A stretch of 64,000 nt of DNA, taken from NCBI GenBank assembly GCA_043739385.1, contig JAYUED010000050.1:1-64000 (forward strand), read 5' to 3'. The DNA comes from Defluviibacillus sp043739385. GTDB taxonomy: Bacteria; Pseudomonadota; Gammaproteobacteria; Burkholderiales; Burkholderiaceae_C. Below, in pieces: positions 47,965 to 57,501 of this stretch; the stretch's first letter is position 1, and every line of letters starts with the position of its first letter. The notes beneath the pieces were generated by a model. That model worked only from the letters and a program-made list of their open reading frames with translations, had not been told where the DNA came from and did no database searches. Both the position numbers and the translations under genes were made by a program.

Positions 47965-49365
47965 ATGACTACAGCTGCTTCGACTTCTTCCTTAGCTCCT
48001 TCCTTATCTTCTTCATTACCGCCCTCCTTATCTCCACTCTCATTGGCCTCAGATCCAACGGCTTCTGTGCTTTTGCGACAGGTGCTTGCTTTGGCTGCTC
48101 CCACCACGTTACTTGCGTCGTTGCAGCTCGTTGCCCAGTTGATCGAAACCGCGCTGGCTGCGCGCCAAGGTACGGCGGCATTAGCGGGCTGGGCGGTGGT
48201 GCTACCGTTTGCGCTGCTTATGCAACAAATGTCCACCGGCGCAATGGGCGGCGGGGTGGTCGCGGCGATTGCGCGCTCGCTCGGGGCGTCCAGACGGGAC
48301 GAGGCGGCTGCCTTGGTGCGGCATGCGCTCATCATCGCGGTGGTGGGTGGGCTGGTGTTCGCGGTAGGTCTGTCGTTTTTTGGAGGATGGATGCTGACGG
48401 CGGTGGCTGGGCCTGAATCGGCCAAAGCTGCTACCGGTTACGCGCTGTGGCTGTTTGGCGTGGGTGCGGTGCCGGTGTGGTTGACCAACACGCTGGCCTC
48501 GGTGCTGCGTGGTGGTGGACAGCATGGGTTGGCGGCACGAGCGTTGACGCTGATGTGGCTAACGTTTCCGGTGTTAGCCTGGGCGCTGACCGAGCCTGCA
48601 GGCCTTGGGCTGACCGGTGTGGGTGCGGCGTTCGCGGTGGTGTCCTGGGTGGCGGCGCTGGCGATGGCGGTCATCGTGCTGCGCGGTGGTGCGGGCTTTA
48701 TGCCGACGTTGCGCGGTGAAACTTCATGGCGGTTATTCAAGCAAATTTTGTCAGTAGGAGCCGTGGCATGTGTGCTGGCAACCATCGCAAATCTGACGAC
48801 TGTGCTGGTTACGGCGCAGCTGCGCAGCTATGGCACGGTGGCTGTGGCGGCTTATGGCATTTCGGCACGACTGGAGTTCATGATGATCCCGCTGTCATTC
48901 GGCATTGGCGCCGCCTTGACGGCTCTGGTGGGTCGCGCAGTGGGTGCAGGCGACTGGCGTACTGCACGTCGTACCGCATGGATAGGGGGCTTGCTGGCCT
49001 TTGGTGTGACGGGCGTGGTGGGGCTGAGTGTGGCGTCTGCACCTCTGGCTTTTGTGTCGCTGTTCACCAAAGATCAAGCTGTAGCGAGCATCGCAGCGTC
49101 AGCGCTTACTTATATTGGCCCGGCGTTTGGCGGTTTTGGGCTGGGTATGGCGATGTACTTTGCAGCCATGGGCGCACAGCGTATGCGGTGGCCGATTTTT
49201 GCCGCGCTGGCCCGTATCAGCTTGGCGGTTGGCGTGGGCAGCTTATTGGCCCACCAGGCAGGCATGGGTATGGTGGGGCATTTTGTGGGGGTAGCTTTAG
49301 GTATTACCGCCTATGGGGTGTTCGCTGCAGCGGGTGTGCGGCGTGGCGTGTGGTCTGCGCGGTGA
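47965..49365 (+). CDS. MATE-family efflux transporter
   Basis: 466 residues, twelve membrane helices in two MATE halves. Marks are LALAAPTTLLASLQLVAQLIET, TGAMGGGVVAAIARSLGASRRDEA, SVLRGGGQHGLAARALTL and IGAALTALVGRAVGAGDW. Members export cationic drugs or metabolites against H+ or Na+. The first ~30 residues are a Ser/Leu/Pro-rich leader from a low-complexity TCCTTATCT-like tract. It is divergent from ureD (48-bp gap) and converges on the ChaA-like gene. Confidence 0.9.
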   Translation: MTTAASTSSLAPSLSSSLPPSLSPLSLASDPTASVLLRQVLALAAPTTLLASLQLVAQLIETALAARQGTAALAGWAVVLPFALLMQQMSTGAMGGGVVAAIARSLGASRRDEAAALVRHALIIAVVGGLVFAVGLSFFGGWMLTAVAGPESAKAATGYALWLFGVGAVPVWLTNTLASVLRGGGQHGLAARALTLMWLTFPVLAWALTEPAGLGLTGVGAAFAVVSWVAALAMAVIVLRGGAGFMPTLRGETSWRLFKQILSVGAVACVLATIANLTTVLVTAQLRSYGTVAVAAYGISARLEFMMIPLSFGIGAALTALVGRAVGAGDWRTARRTAWIGGLLAFGVTGVVGLSVASAPLAFVSLFTKDQAVASIAASALTYIGPAFGGFGLGMAMYFAAMGAQRMRWPIFAALARISLAVGVGSLLAHQAGMGMVGHFVGVALGITAYGVFAAAGVRRGVWSAR

Positions 49366-49366
49366 T

Positions 49367-49382
49367 GGGGTTCCATAACCCC
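49367..49382. terminator. Bidirectional hairpin between the MATE and ChaA-like genes
   Basis: GGGGTT-CCAT-AACCCC lies one base after the MATE stop and seven bases before the end of the convergent antiporter gene. It is followed by GTAGTTTTT, giving a modest T-run for the plus-strand gene. Confidence 0.65.
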
Positions 49383-49389
49383 GTAGTTT

Positions 49390-50514
49390 TTACGGCACGA
49401 TGGTCGTGAACAAGTAAACCGCAAAAATCACCAGATGCACTGTGCCTTGCAGCACCGTGGTGCGTCCGGTACCCAGCGATAAGCTGGCGACAAACAGCGA
49501 CAGCAGTAACAGCACGCTGGATTTGGTGTCCAGCCCCAGTGTCAGCGTCCAGCCCGTGAGCAGTGAGACGATAGCCACTGCCGGTATCGTCAAACCAATG
49601 CTGGCCAGCGCCGAGCCAAGTGCTAGATTCAAGCTGGTTTGCAAGCGGTTGGCCCTGGCTGCACGCAATGCAGCCAGGGCTTCAGGCAGCAATACTACCG
49701 CTGCGATGATCACGCCCACTAGGGCTTTGGGTGCACCCATAGCGGCCACTGTGGCTTCAATCACCGGTGCCAAGCCTTTGGCCAGCAGAACCACGGCCAC
49801 CAAACACAGCAGCAGCAGCAGGGCGCTTATGCCTGCCGCCTTGTTGCTGGGTGGCGCCGCGTGCACTTCTTCATCGCCAACGGCATGAGACGGTAAAAAG
49901 TAATCACGGTGACGTACCGTTTGCACTAGGACAAACATGCCGTAAAGCACAAGCGCCACCACGGCAATAAAGGCGAGTTGGCTGGCGCTGTAAGCCGGGC
50001 CAGGCACGCTGGTGGTGTAGTTGGGCAGCACCAGCGTTAGTACCGCAATGGCTGCCAGCGTGGCCAATGAGGCACTCACGCCATAAAGTCCAAAAGTTTG
50101 CTCTTTAAACCGGCTGGCGCCCATCAACAGGCACAAGCCCACCATACCGTTCAAAATAATCATCACTGCGGCGAAGACCGTGTCCCTTGCCAGCGCGGAA
50201 GTGCTGGGGCCGCCTGCGAGCATCAGCGAGACGATCAGCGCCACTTCAATGACTGTGACCGCCAACGCCAGCACCAGCGTGCCATAAGGCTCTCCCACTC
50301 GGTGGGCAACCACCTCGGCATGATGGACGGCAGCCAGTACGCTGGCAAACAAACCTGCAGCCAGCAGCATGGAATACAGCAGGTCAAGACCGCCGCTCAG
50401 GTTTAAATTCAGCTGAGTGGTGCCCAGCAACAGCCAGCCAATGAGCGGGGCTATAACGGACCAGCGGGGTAGGGGGGCTGTTGCTGAAGCGGGGGCAGGC
50501 AATGAATCAGACAA
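49390..50514 (-). CDS. Calcium/sodium:proton antiporter (ChaA/CaxA-like)
   Basis: About 374 residues if translation starts at TTG 50514 (SDSLPAPASAT...). The frame is open to 50820, but the extra part looks non-coding and no good ribosome site decides the start. Eleven helices are visible, with the CaCA exchanger repeats: AEVVAHRVGEPYGTLVLALAVTVIEVALIV and, in the second half, VVLLPEALAALRAARANRLQTSLNLALGSALAS. The two glutamate-containing alpha repeats carry the ion path. It probably expels Ca2+ or Na+/K+ in exchange for protons. Confidence 0.85.
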   Translation of the reverse strand: MSDSLPAPASATAPLPRWSVIAPLIGWLLLGTTQLNLNLSGGLDLLYSMLLAAGLFASVLAAVHHAEVVAHRVGEPYGTLVLALAVTVIEVALIVSLMLAGGPSTSALARDTVFAAVMIILNGMVGLCLLMGASRFKEQTFGLYGVSASLATLAAIAVLTLVLPNYTTSVPGPAYSASQLAFIAVVALVLYGMFVLVQTVRHRDYFLPSHAVGDEEVHAAPPSNKAAGISALLLLLCLVAVVLLAKGLAPVIEATVAAMGAPKALVGVIIAAVVLLPEALAALRAARANRLQTSLNLALGSALASIGLTIPAVAIVSLLTGWTLTLGLDTKSSVLLLLSLFVASLSLGTGRTTVLQGTVHLVIFAVYLFTTIVP

Positions 50515-50659
50515 GGTGTAGATATCAAAAAATCTTGCAAAACAGGCAAATTCACGCGTTTGTAAAGCAAGTAACTGCGTGCTTTTATGCAGGTTCCCAG
50601 CATAACCCGGACATGCGATTGCTTTGCTCGCTATTCCTTGCCTATTTCCCTTGTTTCCC

Positions 50660-51427
50660 CTAGTCCCCCTGCGATCCCCGGTGAGCCCAGCCCGTAGTAC
50701 GTTTTTCAATGGCGCTGAATAGCTCATACATAAGCATGGCCATAGCACCCACCACCAGCAAGCCCGCAAAGGCCAAGCCCATCTGCATGGCTGAACCTGC
50801 AGAGATAAGCAGGTAGCCAATGCCCTCGTTGGCAGCAGTCATTTCCGACACAGTAGTACCGACAAACGCCAGAGTGATCGCAACTTTGAGTGAGCCGTAA
50901 AAGTACGGCATCGAGCGAGGTAGACCGACTTTCATCAGCACATCCCAACGCTTGGCACCTAGCACGCGCAGCACGTCTTCCAGCTCGGGTTCCAGCGTCG
51001 CCAGCCCAGTAGCGATATTGACCATGATGGGGAAGAAGCTGATGAGAAAGGCCGTCAGAATCGCCGGTCCCGCGCCAATGCCGAACCACACCACCAAAAT
51101 CGGCACAAACGCGGCCTTGGGCAGCGCGTTAAAGGCCGTCATCAGCGGATAGACCGCTGCGTAAGCGAGGCGTGAGCTTCCAATCACAAAACCCAACAAA
51201 ACGCCCACCACAATGGCGATACCAAAGCCCACGATGGTTACCCAAAACGTGCGCCATGCATGGCCCGCAATGATGGCTTTGAACTCCCAAAACTGCGTCC
51301 AGATACGCCAGGGGCTGGGAAAAATGAATTCCGACACCTCAAACAGGCTACACACCGCTTGCCAGATGAGCAGACAAATCACCAGAAGCACCCAGGGCGA
51401 CCATTGCTCAATAGATTTTTTATTCAT
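50660..51427 (-). CDS. NitT/TauT-type ABC transporter permease
   Basis: 255 residues with six helices. The start KKSIEQWSPWVLLVICLLIW is followed by the BPD permease pattern with the EAA loop ALEPELEDVLRVLGAKRWDVL and MPYFYGSLKVAITLAFVGTTVSEM. It is of the SsuC/TauC kind. It is the last gene of a three-gene transporter unit (binding protein, ATPase, permease) on the minus strand. The ligand is not evident; nucleobase or pyrimidine-precursor uptake is one idea because two nucleobase permeases lie 6-9 kb away. Confidence 0.9.
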   Translation of the reverse strand: MNKKSIEQWSPWVLLVICLLIWQAVCSLFEVSEFIFPSPWRIWTQFWEFKAIIAGHAWRTFWVTIVGFGIAIVVGVLLGFVIGSSRLAYAAVYPLMTAFNALPKAAFVPILVVWFGIGAGPAILTAFLISFFPIMVNIATGLATLEPELEDVLRVLGAKRWDVLMKVGLPRSMPYFYGSLKVAITLAFVGTTVSEMTAANEGIGYLLISAGSAMQMGLAFAGLLVVGAMAMLMYELFSAIEKRTTGWAHRGSQGD

Positions 51428-51438
51428 GATGGGATTCT

Positions 51439-52275
51439 TTAAGCCGTGGCCGCACTGGCAGGCTTACCTGTCATGCGCACAGCCCCAATATGCCCGCGTA
51501 GCTCATGCACGATGTCGGTAAAGGCAGGTGTGTAAGTGACTTCCAAGTCCCTCGGACGCGGTAAATCAATCTCACGTTTAACGACGAAGCGACCCGGGCT
51601 TTTGCTCATCACGTACACCGTATCGGCTAGGAATACCGATTCACGCAGGTCGTGCGTGACCAAGATGACGTTGAATTTTTGCTCCGTCCACAGATCCCGC
51701 AGGATGCACCACAGTTCTTCGCGGGTGAAGGCGTCAAGCGCACCGAAAGGCTCGTCGAGCAAAAGCATTTTGGGTTCATGAATCAGCGCTCGACAAATAC
51801 TTGCTCTCTGCTGCATCCCGCCTGAGAGCTGCCAGGGGAACTTGTCCTCGTAGCCACCCAAACCTACTTTTTGTAGCAATTGGCGTGCGCGCTCCACGTA
51901 TTCTTTGCGCTTAGCTTTGAACTGGCTGCGAAACGGCTCCACTATTTCTAACGGCAGCAGCACGTTGTCCACCGTGGTGCGCCAAGGGAGTAGTGAAGGT
52001 GACTGGAACGCCATACCGCTGATCTTGAGCGGGCCTGTCACCGGTTGGCCATCAATCAAAATCCGTCCTTTGGAGGGCATGCGCAGCCCGGTGGTCAGCT
52101 TCATGAAGGTGGATTTTCCACATCCCGAAGGGCCAACAATGGCGATGAACTCACCTTGACTAACCTTCAGATCAATGGCCTCCACTGCAAAGTGATTTTG
52201 GTCCAGTAGCTCGTCGTTGTAAGCAAGCCAAACGTCACTGAAATCTACAAAATTGGCATCAGTTGGGGTCTGCAT
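51439..52275 (-). CDS. NitT/TauT-type ABC transporter ATP-binding protein
   Basis: 278 residues. Walker A is IVGPSGCGKSTFMKLTTG, the Q-loop is MAFQSPSLLPWRTTVDNVLLP, the signature is WQLSGGMQQRASICRALI, Walker B is MLLLDEPFGALDAFTRE and the switch is VILVTHDLRESVFLAD. This set is typical of SsuB/TauB ATPases. It lies between the binding protein (6-bp gap) and the permease (11-bp gap). Confidence 0.94.
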   Translation of the reverse strand: MQTPTDANFVDFSDVWLAYNDELLDQNHFAVEAIDLKVSQGEFIAIVGPSGCGKSTFMKLTTGLRMPSKGRILIDGQPVTGPLKISGMAFQSPSLLPWRTTVDNVLLPLEIVEPFRSQFKAKRKEYVERARQLLQKVGLGGYEDKFPWQLSGGMQQRASICRALIHEPKMLLLDEPFGALDAFTREELWCILRDLWTEQKFNVILVTHDLRESVFLADTVYVMSKSPGRFVVKREIDLPRPRDLEVTYTPAFTDIVHELRGHIGAVRMTGKPASAATA

Positions 52276-52281
52276 GGAGGG

Positions 52282-53325
52282 TTACTTTTTAACCGGCAAC
52301 ACGTTCAACTCTGCAGCCGTGGGTAAAAAGCTGCCGTTCCACACCATATCGGCATTCACCCGGGTTTTGGTGGCGAAGGCGTCAGACACTTGTGAGGCCA
52401 TCAGCGAGAGGCGTGGCGCGTTGATTTGGCCAAAACCCTCGGCACGAGCGCTGTTGCTGTTGATTGCGGTATCAATCGCCAGCTGCAAGCGGCGGGTTTC
52501 CATTGGTACGTTGATGATGCCATCGCGGGCCTTCACCGACTGAACAGCCTCTTCAGGTTTGGCGATCACGTCTTTCATTCCCTTGGCGAACGCTTTTAGA
52601 AAAGCTTTCACAGCGGCTGGGTTTTCTTTGATGAGTTTGGGTGAGGCGATGATGACGTTGCCATACAGCTTGACGCCGAAATCCGGGTAAGGTAGTACCA
52701 CCACGTCCTCTGCCTTCACACCGCGTGCTTCCAGGTTCAACAGCGAGGTGAACGTGAAGCCTGTGATAGCGTCCACATCACCGCGTGCCAGCATGGTTTC
52801 GCGCAAGGGCGGATCCATAGCCGTCCACTGCACGCCGGTAATCGCGTTGGCTTTGGCAAAGATCGGGAAGGCGCGGCGACCCGCGTCAAACACTGGTGCA
52901 CCGAGTTTTTTACCACTCAAATCCGCAGGGGTTTTGATGCCGGATTTTTTGAGCGCCATTACCGAGGCGGGTGTGTTGTTGTAGACCATCATCACCGCCA
53001 CGGGCTTGTTGGGTGCGTCGGGGTTGTTGGCGTGGAACTCCATCAGCGCGGCCAAATCGGCGAACCCCATGTCGTAGCTACCCGAGGCCACCCGGGTAAC
53101 AGTGCCACCAGAACCGTTGCCTGCGTCAATCGTCACGTCCAGCTTAGCGTCTTTAAAATAGCCTTTGGCGGCAGGGACCAAAAAGAGGGCGGCGGGACCT
53201 TCAAAGCGCCAGTCGAGCTGGAACTTGAGGGGCGTTGTTTGGGCATGTGCGGCGATGCCGTAAGTGGTGGCTTGCAGGACGAGTAAGGCAGCGGTGGCGA
53301 CCTTGAGGCAATGGCGTTTATTCAT
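52282..53325 (-). CDS. NitT/TauT-type ABC transporter substrate-binding protein (NMT1/THI5-like)
   Basis: 347 residues from ATG 53325. It has a signal peptide to IAAHAQT, then the SsuA/THI5-like fold: LKFQLDWRFEGPAALFLVPAA, YFKDAKLDVTIDAGNGSGGTV, VASGSYDMGFADLAALMEF, KTPADLSGKKLGAPVFDAGR and DVDAITGFTFTSLLNLEARG. Related proteins bind sulfonates, pyrimidine precursors of thiamine or other small organic molecules. It heads the unit with the ATPase and permease downstream. Confidence 0.9.
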   Translation of the reverse strand: MNKRHCLKVATAALLVLQATTYGIAAHAQTTPLKFQLDWRFEGPAALFLVPAAKGYFKDAKLDVTIDAGNGSGGTVTRVASGSYDMGFADLAALMEFHANNPDAPNKPVAVMMVYNNTPASVMALKKSGIKTPADLSGKKLGAPVFDAGRRAFPIFAKANAITGVQWTAMDPPLRETMLARGDVDAITGFTFTSLLNLEARGVKAEDVVVLPYPDFGVKLYGNVIIASPKLIKENPAAVKAFLKAFAKGMKDVIAKPEEAVQSVKARDGIINVPMETRRLQLAIDTAINSNSARAEGFGQINAPRLSLMASQVSDAFATKTRVNADMVWNGSFLPTAAELNVLPVKK

Positions 53326-53764
53326 GGGGATATTCCAAGGCAAAGAACTGAAGCAAAGAACTGGATCTGGAGCGTGGCTATCAACTCAGCAATATTGGTG
53401 CCTATTACCTCAATAAATGCACCATTTTCGTGCCATATTTTGTGTCCTTAGATGAGCGCACTTAGGTGGATGCACCTAGTTTGGTAAATAAGTTACAAAT
53501 TGAAATTTTCATCATAAAATAACTTTATATTTCACAAATTATTACGAAATATCACTTGTCCACAGCCGTGTTCACGTGCAGTGCGCTTCTCTACCTCGCC
53601 AGCCTCCGTTCCCAGTTTTTATTGCTGTGCGAATCTCTGCTTTCCTAATTTTTGGCCACTTTACTCCCCTTGCTTTTCAGCGCTGAGCGGGATGCTTCAT
53701 AGCAGGCTTATGGCCTGTTTGAATTCAATTTTGTTACTGCTGAATAAGCGAGTGTGCCCAAACG
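53326..53764. other. 439-bp divergent intergenic region before exosortase H
   Basis: No gene is supported. The stretch 53390-53560 is AT-rich with small inverted repeats (GGTGC...GCACC near 53398-53426; TAGGTG-GATG-CACCTA near 53464-53479) and AAGTTACAAATTG near 53489, which weakly resembles the box before the CTERM genes. It should hold the promoters of the transporter unit (left) and of the exosortase pair (right). Confidence 0.5.
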
Positions 53765-54277
53765 ATGATTCGATTCCTGTTTATTTTCCTTGCAGTGCTG
53801 CTGCTTCTGTTTGGCCTAGAGCTTCTACAGCCCGTGCAAACCCATGTGGTGTTGCCCTGGACGGCAGTGCTCGCCCGGGCCTGCGTAGCGCTGGTGGGGG
53901 TATTTGATGGTTCGGCCATTGCGCAGGGCAAGGTGCTGTGGAACCCTGTCAATGGGTTTGGCGTGTCAATTGAGCCGGGCTGCAATGGCGTAGAAGCCTT
54001 TGTGGTGTTGTGTGCAGCGGTACTGGCCTTTCCTGCCAGCTGGCGGCACAAGGCGCTGGGTTTGGTGACGGGCTTTGCAGCAATTCAATTGCTGAACGTG
54101 TTGCGAATCATCAGCCTGTTTTACTTAGGGCAGTGGAGCATGCCGGCATTTGAGTTTGCCCACAGCTACCTGTGGCAAGCGCTCATCATGCTGGATGTAT
54201 TGGCGGTCTGGTTGATTTGGGTGCGAGCAGGGACGCCGAAGGTAGAGCAAGAGCCCATTGCTACCGTACCTGTCTGA
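53765..54277 (+). CDS. xrtH: Exosortase H (archaeo/exosortase family)
   Basis: 170 residues, the short form expected for XrtH. Exosortases are inner-membrane cysteine transpeptidases that recognise a C-terminal PEP- or IPTL-type tripartite signal on exported proteins. The catalytic triad is visible: Cys73 in EPGCNGVEAF, Arg114 in LLNVLRIISLF and His133 in FAHSYLWQ. At least four hydrophobic helices are present. The next gene encodes the known XrtH-associated membrane protein. The likely substrates in this window are the two CTERM proteins at 14088-17658. No clear ribosome site is seen before ATG 53765. Confidence 0.88.
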   Translation: MIRFLFIFLAVLLLLFGLELLQPVQTHVVLPWTAVLARACVALVGVFDGSAIAQGKVLWNPVNGFGVSIEPGCNGVEAFVVLCAAVLAFPASWRHKALGLVTGFAAIQLLNVLRIISLFYLGQWSMPAFEFAHSYLWQALIMLDVLAVWLIWVRAGTPKVEQEPIATVPV

Positions 54278-54291
54278 GCGATAGATTCACC

Positions 54292-54906
54292 ATGAAACTG
54301 TTGAAAAATCTGCTTTCTGCACCCCAAAACTTAACAATCTTTTTTTGTCGGGCTGTGCTGCTCTTAGTGCTGCTGACGGGACTGTGGTCACAAGCTGCGC
54401 CCTGGACTTCTAGCCCAGTGGCTACGCTGGCTAAGTTGGTTTTGATGACTTCGGATTGGGTTGTATCGGTGCGTACACAATCGCGCCTGATTGAGGTACA
54501 GACTCAGTTGGCTGTGCCGGTGCGAGGTGGAATGGGCGACATCCTCGTAGACGCTGATCCTGCGCACTATGCCTATGGCTTACCGATTTTATGGGCCTTG
54601 TTGTTGGCCGCAGGTGGGCTGAGTTGCTGGGCCAAAGCGCTTGGGGGCTATGTACTACTGCTGCCGTTTCAGACATTCAGTTTGAGTCTGGATTTACTCA
54701 AGCAAATGGCCGTGGCCATGCCGGGTGGTGCACGCTTGTTGGGGATTGCACAGTGGCAGCTTGAAGCGATTGCTTTGGGCTACCAGCTGGGTGTGTTGGT
54801 GCTGCCTACGGTGGTACCGATCGCACTGTGGCTGTGGCTAGATCGGGAGTTTGTGACCCGAGTAGTCCAGCCACATTTGGTTTCTGATTTGATATTAAAA
54901 AAATAG
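54292..54906 (+). CDS. Exosortase H-associated membrane protein
   Basis: 204 residues from ATG 54292, fourteen bases after xrtH; the frame open to 54172 overlaps xrtH and is not used. Four to five hydrophobic segments are seen (FFCRAVLLLVLLTGLW; GLPILWALLLAAGG; GYVLLLPFQTFSLSL; YQLGVLVLPTVVPIALWLWL), with a periplasmic loop of ~55 residues after the first. Proteins of this layout are regularly encoded next to XrtH. Their role is unknown; a part in substrate processing or attachment is assumed from co-occurrence. Confidence 0.8.
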   Translation: MKLLKNLLSAPQNLTIFFCRAVLLLVLLTGLWSQAAPWTSSPVATLAKLVLMTSDWVVSVRTQSRLIEVQTQLAVPVRGGMGDILVDADPAHYAYGLPILWALLLAAGGLSCWAKALGGYVLLLPFQTFSLSLDLLKQMAVAMPGGARLLGIAQWQLEAIALGYQLGVLVLPTVVPIALWLWLDREFVTRVVQPHLVSDLILKK

Positions 54907-54954
54907 CTGCAATTTAATATTAAATATTGCTTATTGAATAAGCAGTAGCAGCTA
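54904..54954. repeat. AT-rich palindromic mini-element between the exosortase operon and maeB
   Basis: Nested inverted repeats: outer arms TAGCTGC (54904-54910) and GCAGCTA (54948-54954), inner hairpin GCTTATT-G-AATAAGC (54929-54943). It overlaps the TAG stop of the previous gene and fills the convergent gap with maeB. It may serve as a terminator in both directions. It resembles shorter AT-rich TAGCTA-type segments found inside several genes here. Confidence 0.6.
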
Positions 54955-54968
54955 AATTCAGTACAAAC

Positions 54969-57269
54969 TCACTTCCGCTTAGCGGCCGCATCGGCCACTG
55001 CCAGAGCGGTCATGTTCACCACCCGCCGTACCGTTGCTGTTGGCGTCAGGATATGCGCAGAAGCCGCAGCACCGAGCAGAACAGGGCCAATAGTCACGCC
55101 ATTACCAACGGTGATTTTGAGCACATTAAACAGGATATTAGCGCTGTCTAGGTTGGGACAGATCAGGATGTTGGCCTCACCGGTCAAAGTACTGTCCATC
55201 AGGCTGGCGCTGCGCACCTGTTCGGACAAGGCCGCGTCACCTTGCAGCTCGCCATCGCATTCCACATCTGGTGCCATGCGGGCGAACAGGTCGCGGGCCA
55301 ATCGCATTTTTTTAGCACTAATGCGGCTGCTGGAGCCGTAGTTGGAATGCGACAAAAACGCTACTTTGGGTGGTAAACCAAAGCGGCGCACTTCGTCAGC
55401 TGCCATCACGGCGATGTTGGCGAGCAGCTCCGCGTCCGGGTTGTCATTGACATAGGTGTCCGCAATGAACAAGGTTTGCTTGTCCGTCATGACGGCATTG
55501 AGCGTAGCGAGGCCGGTGGAGCCACGGGCTCGTCCAATCACGTCTTGCACATGCTTTAGGTGCGCATCAAACTGACCAACCAAGCCGCAGAGCATCGCAT
55601 CGGCGTCTCCTAAGTGCAGCATCAAACTGCCAATCAGCGTGTTCGAGCGGCGCACCATGGCCTTGGCGGCTTCTTGCGTCACGCCATCGCGGCCCATGAT
55701 GCGATGGTAAGTTTCCCAGTATTGGCGAAAGCGTGGATCGTCTTCAGGGTTCACGCATTCCACGTCAACGCCCAGCTTCAGACGCAAGCCAGCTTTGGCG
55801 ATACGTGCTTCGATCACCGCAGGGCGGCCAATCAAGATGGGCTTGGCAAGTTTGTCATCCACCACCAGTTGCACGGCACGCAAGACGCGGTCGTCCTCAC
55901 CTTCGGCATACGCCACGCGTTTGGCTGTAGCGGCTTTTGCGGTCTCGAACACAGGCCGCATGATCATGCCTGTTTGGTAGACAAAGCGCGTCAGGTGCTG
56001 GCGGTAGGCTTCCAGATCAGCAATGGGGCGGGTCGCCACACCGGACTCTTGCGCGGCTTTGGCAACCGCTGGGGCGATGCGCAAAATCAGTCGCGAATCG
56101 AACGGCGTGGGAATGATGTAGTCCTGTCCGAAAGACAACTCTTTGCCCGCATACGCGCTGGCCACTTCTTCGCTGATATCGGCCTTGGCCAAAGCGGCGA
56201 TCTCATGCACACAGGCGAGCTTCATCGCTTCGTTGATCTTGCTGGCCCCGCAATCGAGCGCGCCCCGGAAGATGTAGGGAAAGCAGAGCACGTTATTGAC
56301 CTGGTTCGGGTAGTCCGAACGACCGGTGGCGATGATGCAATCGGGGCGGGCTTCGCGGGCCAGCTCGGGGCGAATTTCAGGCTCTGGGTTGGCCAGCGCC
56401 AGGATGATCGGGCGGTTCGCCATGGTTCGCACCATGTCTTGCGTAAGTACACCAGCAGCCGAGCAGCCCAAGAACACGTCTGCACCGTTAACAGCATCTG
56501 CCAAAGTGCGGGCATCGGTGTTTTGTGCGAAGCGGGCTTTAGATTCGTCAAATCCACCGGGGCGGCCCTCGTAAATCACGCCTTTGGAATCGCAGGCGTA
56601 CACATTGCTGCGCTTCACGCCCAAGCCCACCATCAAATCCAGGCAGGCCAGCGCCGCGGCACCAGCGCCAGATACGGCGACTTTGACCTCATCAATCTTC
56701 TTGCCTACCAGCTCAAGTCCGTTAATCAATGCGGCTGACGAGATGATGGCGGTGCCATGCTGGTCATCGTGGAACACCGGGATGCTGAGGCGCTCGCGCA
56801 GCTTTTTCTCGATATAGAAGCACTCGGGCGCTTTGATGTCTTCGAGGTTGATGCCGCCCAACGTGGGTTCCAGTGCGGCAATGATGTCGACCAGTTTGTC
56901 AGGGTCTGTCTCTGCGAGTTCAATGTCGAACACGTCGATGCCCGCAAATTTTTTAAACAAGCAGCCTTTGCCCTCCATCACTGGCTTGGACGCCAGCGGG
57001 CCAATATTGCCCAAGCCCAGCACAGCCGTACCGTTGGTAATGACGCCAACTAGATTGCCCCGCGAGGTGTAGTCAAACGCCAAGCTAGGGTCAGCCTCAA
57101 TGTCGAGGCAGGGGTAAGCCACCCCTGGGGAATAGGCCAGCGACAGGTCGCGCTGGTTGGAAAGGGGCTTGGTAGGCGTGATGGAAATTTTGCCGCGCGT
57201 GGGGCTGCGGTGGTATTCCCGTGCTGCGTCGCGCAGAGATTCTTCAGCGGGGGAAAGGGGTTTGTTCAT
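54969..57269 (-). CDS. maeB: NADP-dependent malic enzyme with phosphotransacetylase-like domain
   Basis: 766 residues from ATG 57269, with AGGAG upstream; the longer frame to 57326 has no ribosome site. Residues ~1-430 are malic enzyme: NQRDLSLAYSPGVAYPCLDIE, GNLVGVITNGTAVLGLGNIG, KFAGIDVFDIELAETDPDKLVD and FHDDQHGTAIISSAAL, plus a Rossmann region VAVSGAGAAALACLDLM. Residues ~440-760 are a PTA-like domain that in this family is regulatory rather than catalytic (GRPAVIEARIAKAGLRL, MGRDGVTQEAAKAMVRR, DSANILFNVLKITVGNGVTIGP). It converts malate to pyruvate with NADPH formation. It stands alone. Confidence 0.95.
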   Translation of the reverse strand: MNKPLSPAEESLRDAAREYHRSPTRGKISITPTKPLSNQRDLSLAYSPGVAYPCLDIEADPSLAFDYTSRGNLVGVITNGTAVLGLGNIGPLASKPVMEGKGCLFKKFAGIDVFDIELAETDPDKLVDIIAALEPTLGGINLEDIKAPECFYIEKKLRERLSIPVFHDDQHGTAIISSAALINGLELVGKKIDEVKVAVSGAGAAALACLDLMVGLGVKRSNVYACDSKGVIYEGRPGGFDESKARFAQNTDARTLADAVNGADVFLGCSAAGVLTQDMVRTMANRPIILALANPEPEIRPELAREARPDCIIATGRSDYPNQVNNVLCFPYIFRGALDCGASKINEAMKLACVHEIAALAKADISEEVASAYAGKELSFGQDYIIPTPFDSRLILRIAPAVAKAAQESGVATRPIADLEAYRQHLTRFVYQTGMIMRPVFETAKAATAKRVAYAEGEDDRVLRAVQLVVDDKLAKPILIGRPAVIEARIAKAGLRLKLGVDVECVNPEDDPRFRQYWETYHRIMGRDGVTQEAAKAMVRRSNTLIGSLMLHLGDADAMLCGLVGQFDAHLKHVQDVIGRARGSTGLATLNAVMTDKQTLFIADTYVNDNPDAELLANIAVMAADEVRRFGLPPKVAFLSHSNYGSSSRISAKKMRLARDLFARMAPDVECDGELQGDAALSEQVRSASLMDSTLTGEANILICPNLDSANILFNVLKITVGNGVTIGPVLLGAAASAHILTPTATVRRVVNMTALAVADAAAKRK

Positions 57270-57501
57270 AGCGGGTCTCCTGAGATTTTGAGGTCGCTTT
57301 GCAGGCGAAATGGCTGCTGCGAGCACAATTAAGCGTACTCCAAAAACGGTAAGAAACCGTGGGTAAAAGTACGGTGGGGCTTACCCTTTCAGCATAGAAC
57401 TGTACTGCTGCGGCTTGACTGAAGTTAAATTGCCTTGGTGGCGAATAACCTCAGCGTCTTCGATGTCGTCCGCCAGTAGCTAGGCAATATACCTAGCAAG
57501 C

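Noticed and set aside
55614..56738. 374-codon open frame opposite maeB
   Set aside because: His/Gln/Arg-rich shadow of a well supported malic enzyme gene.
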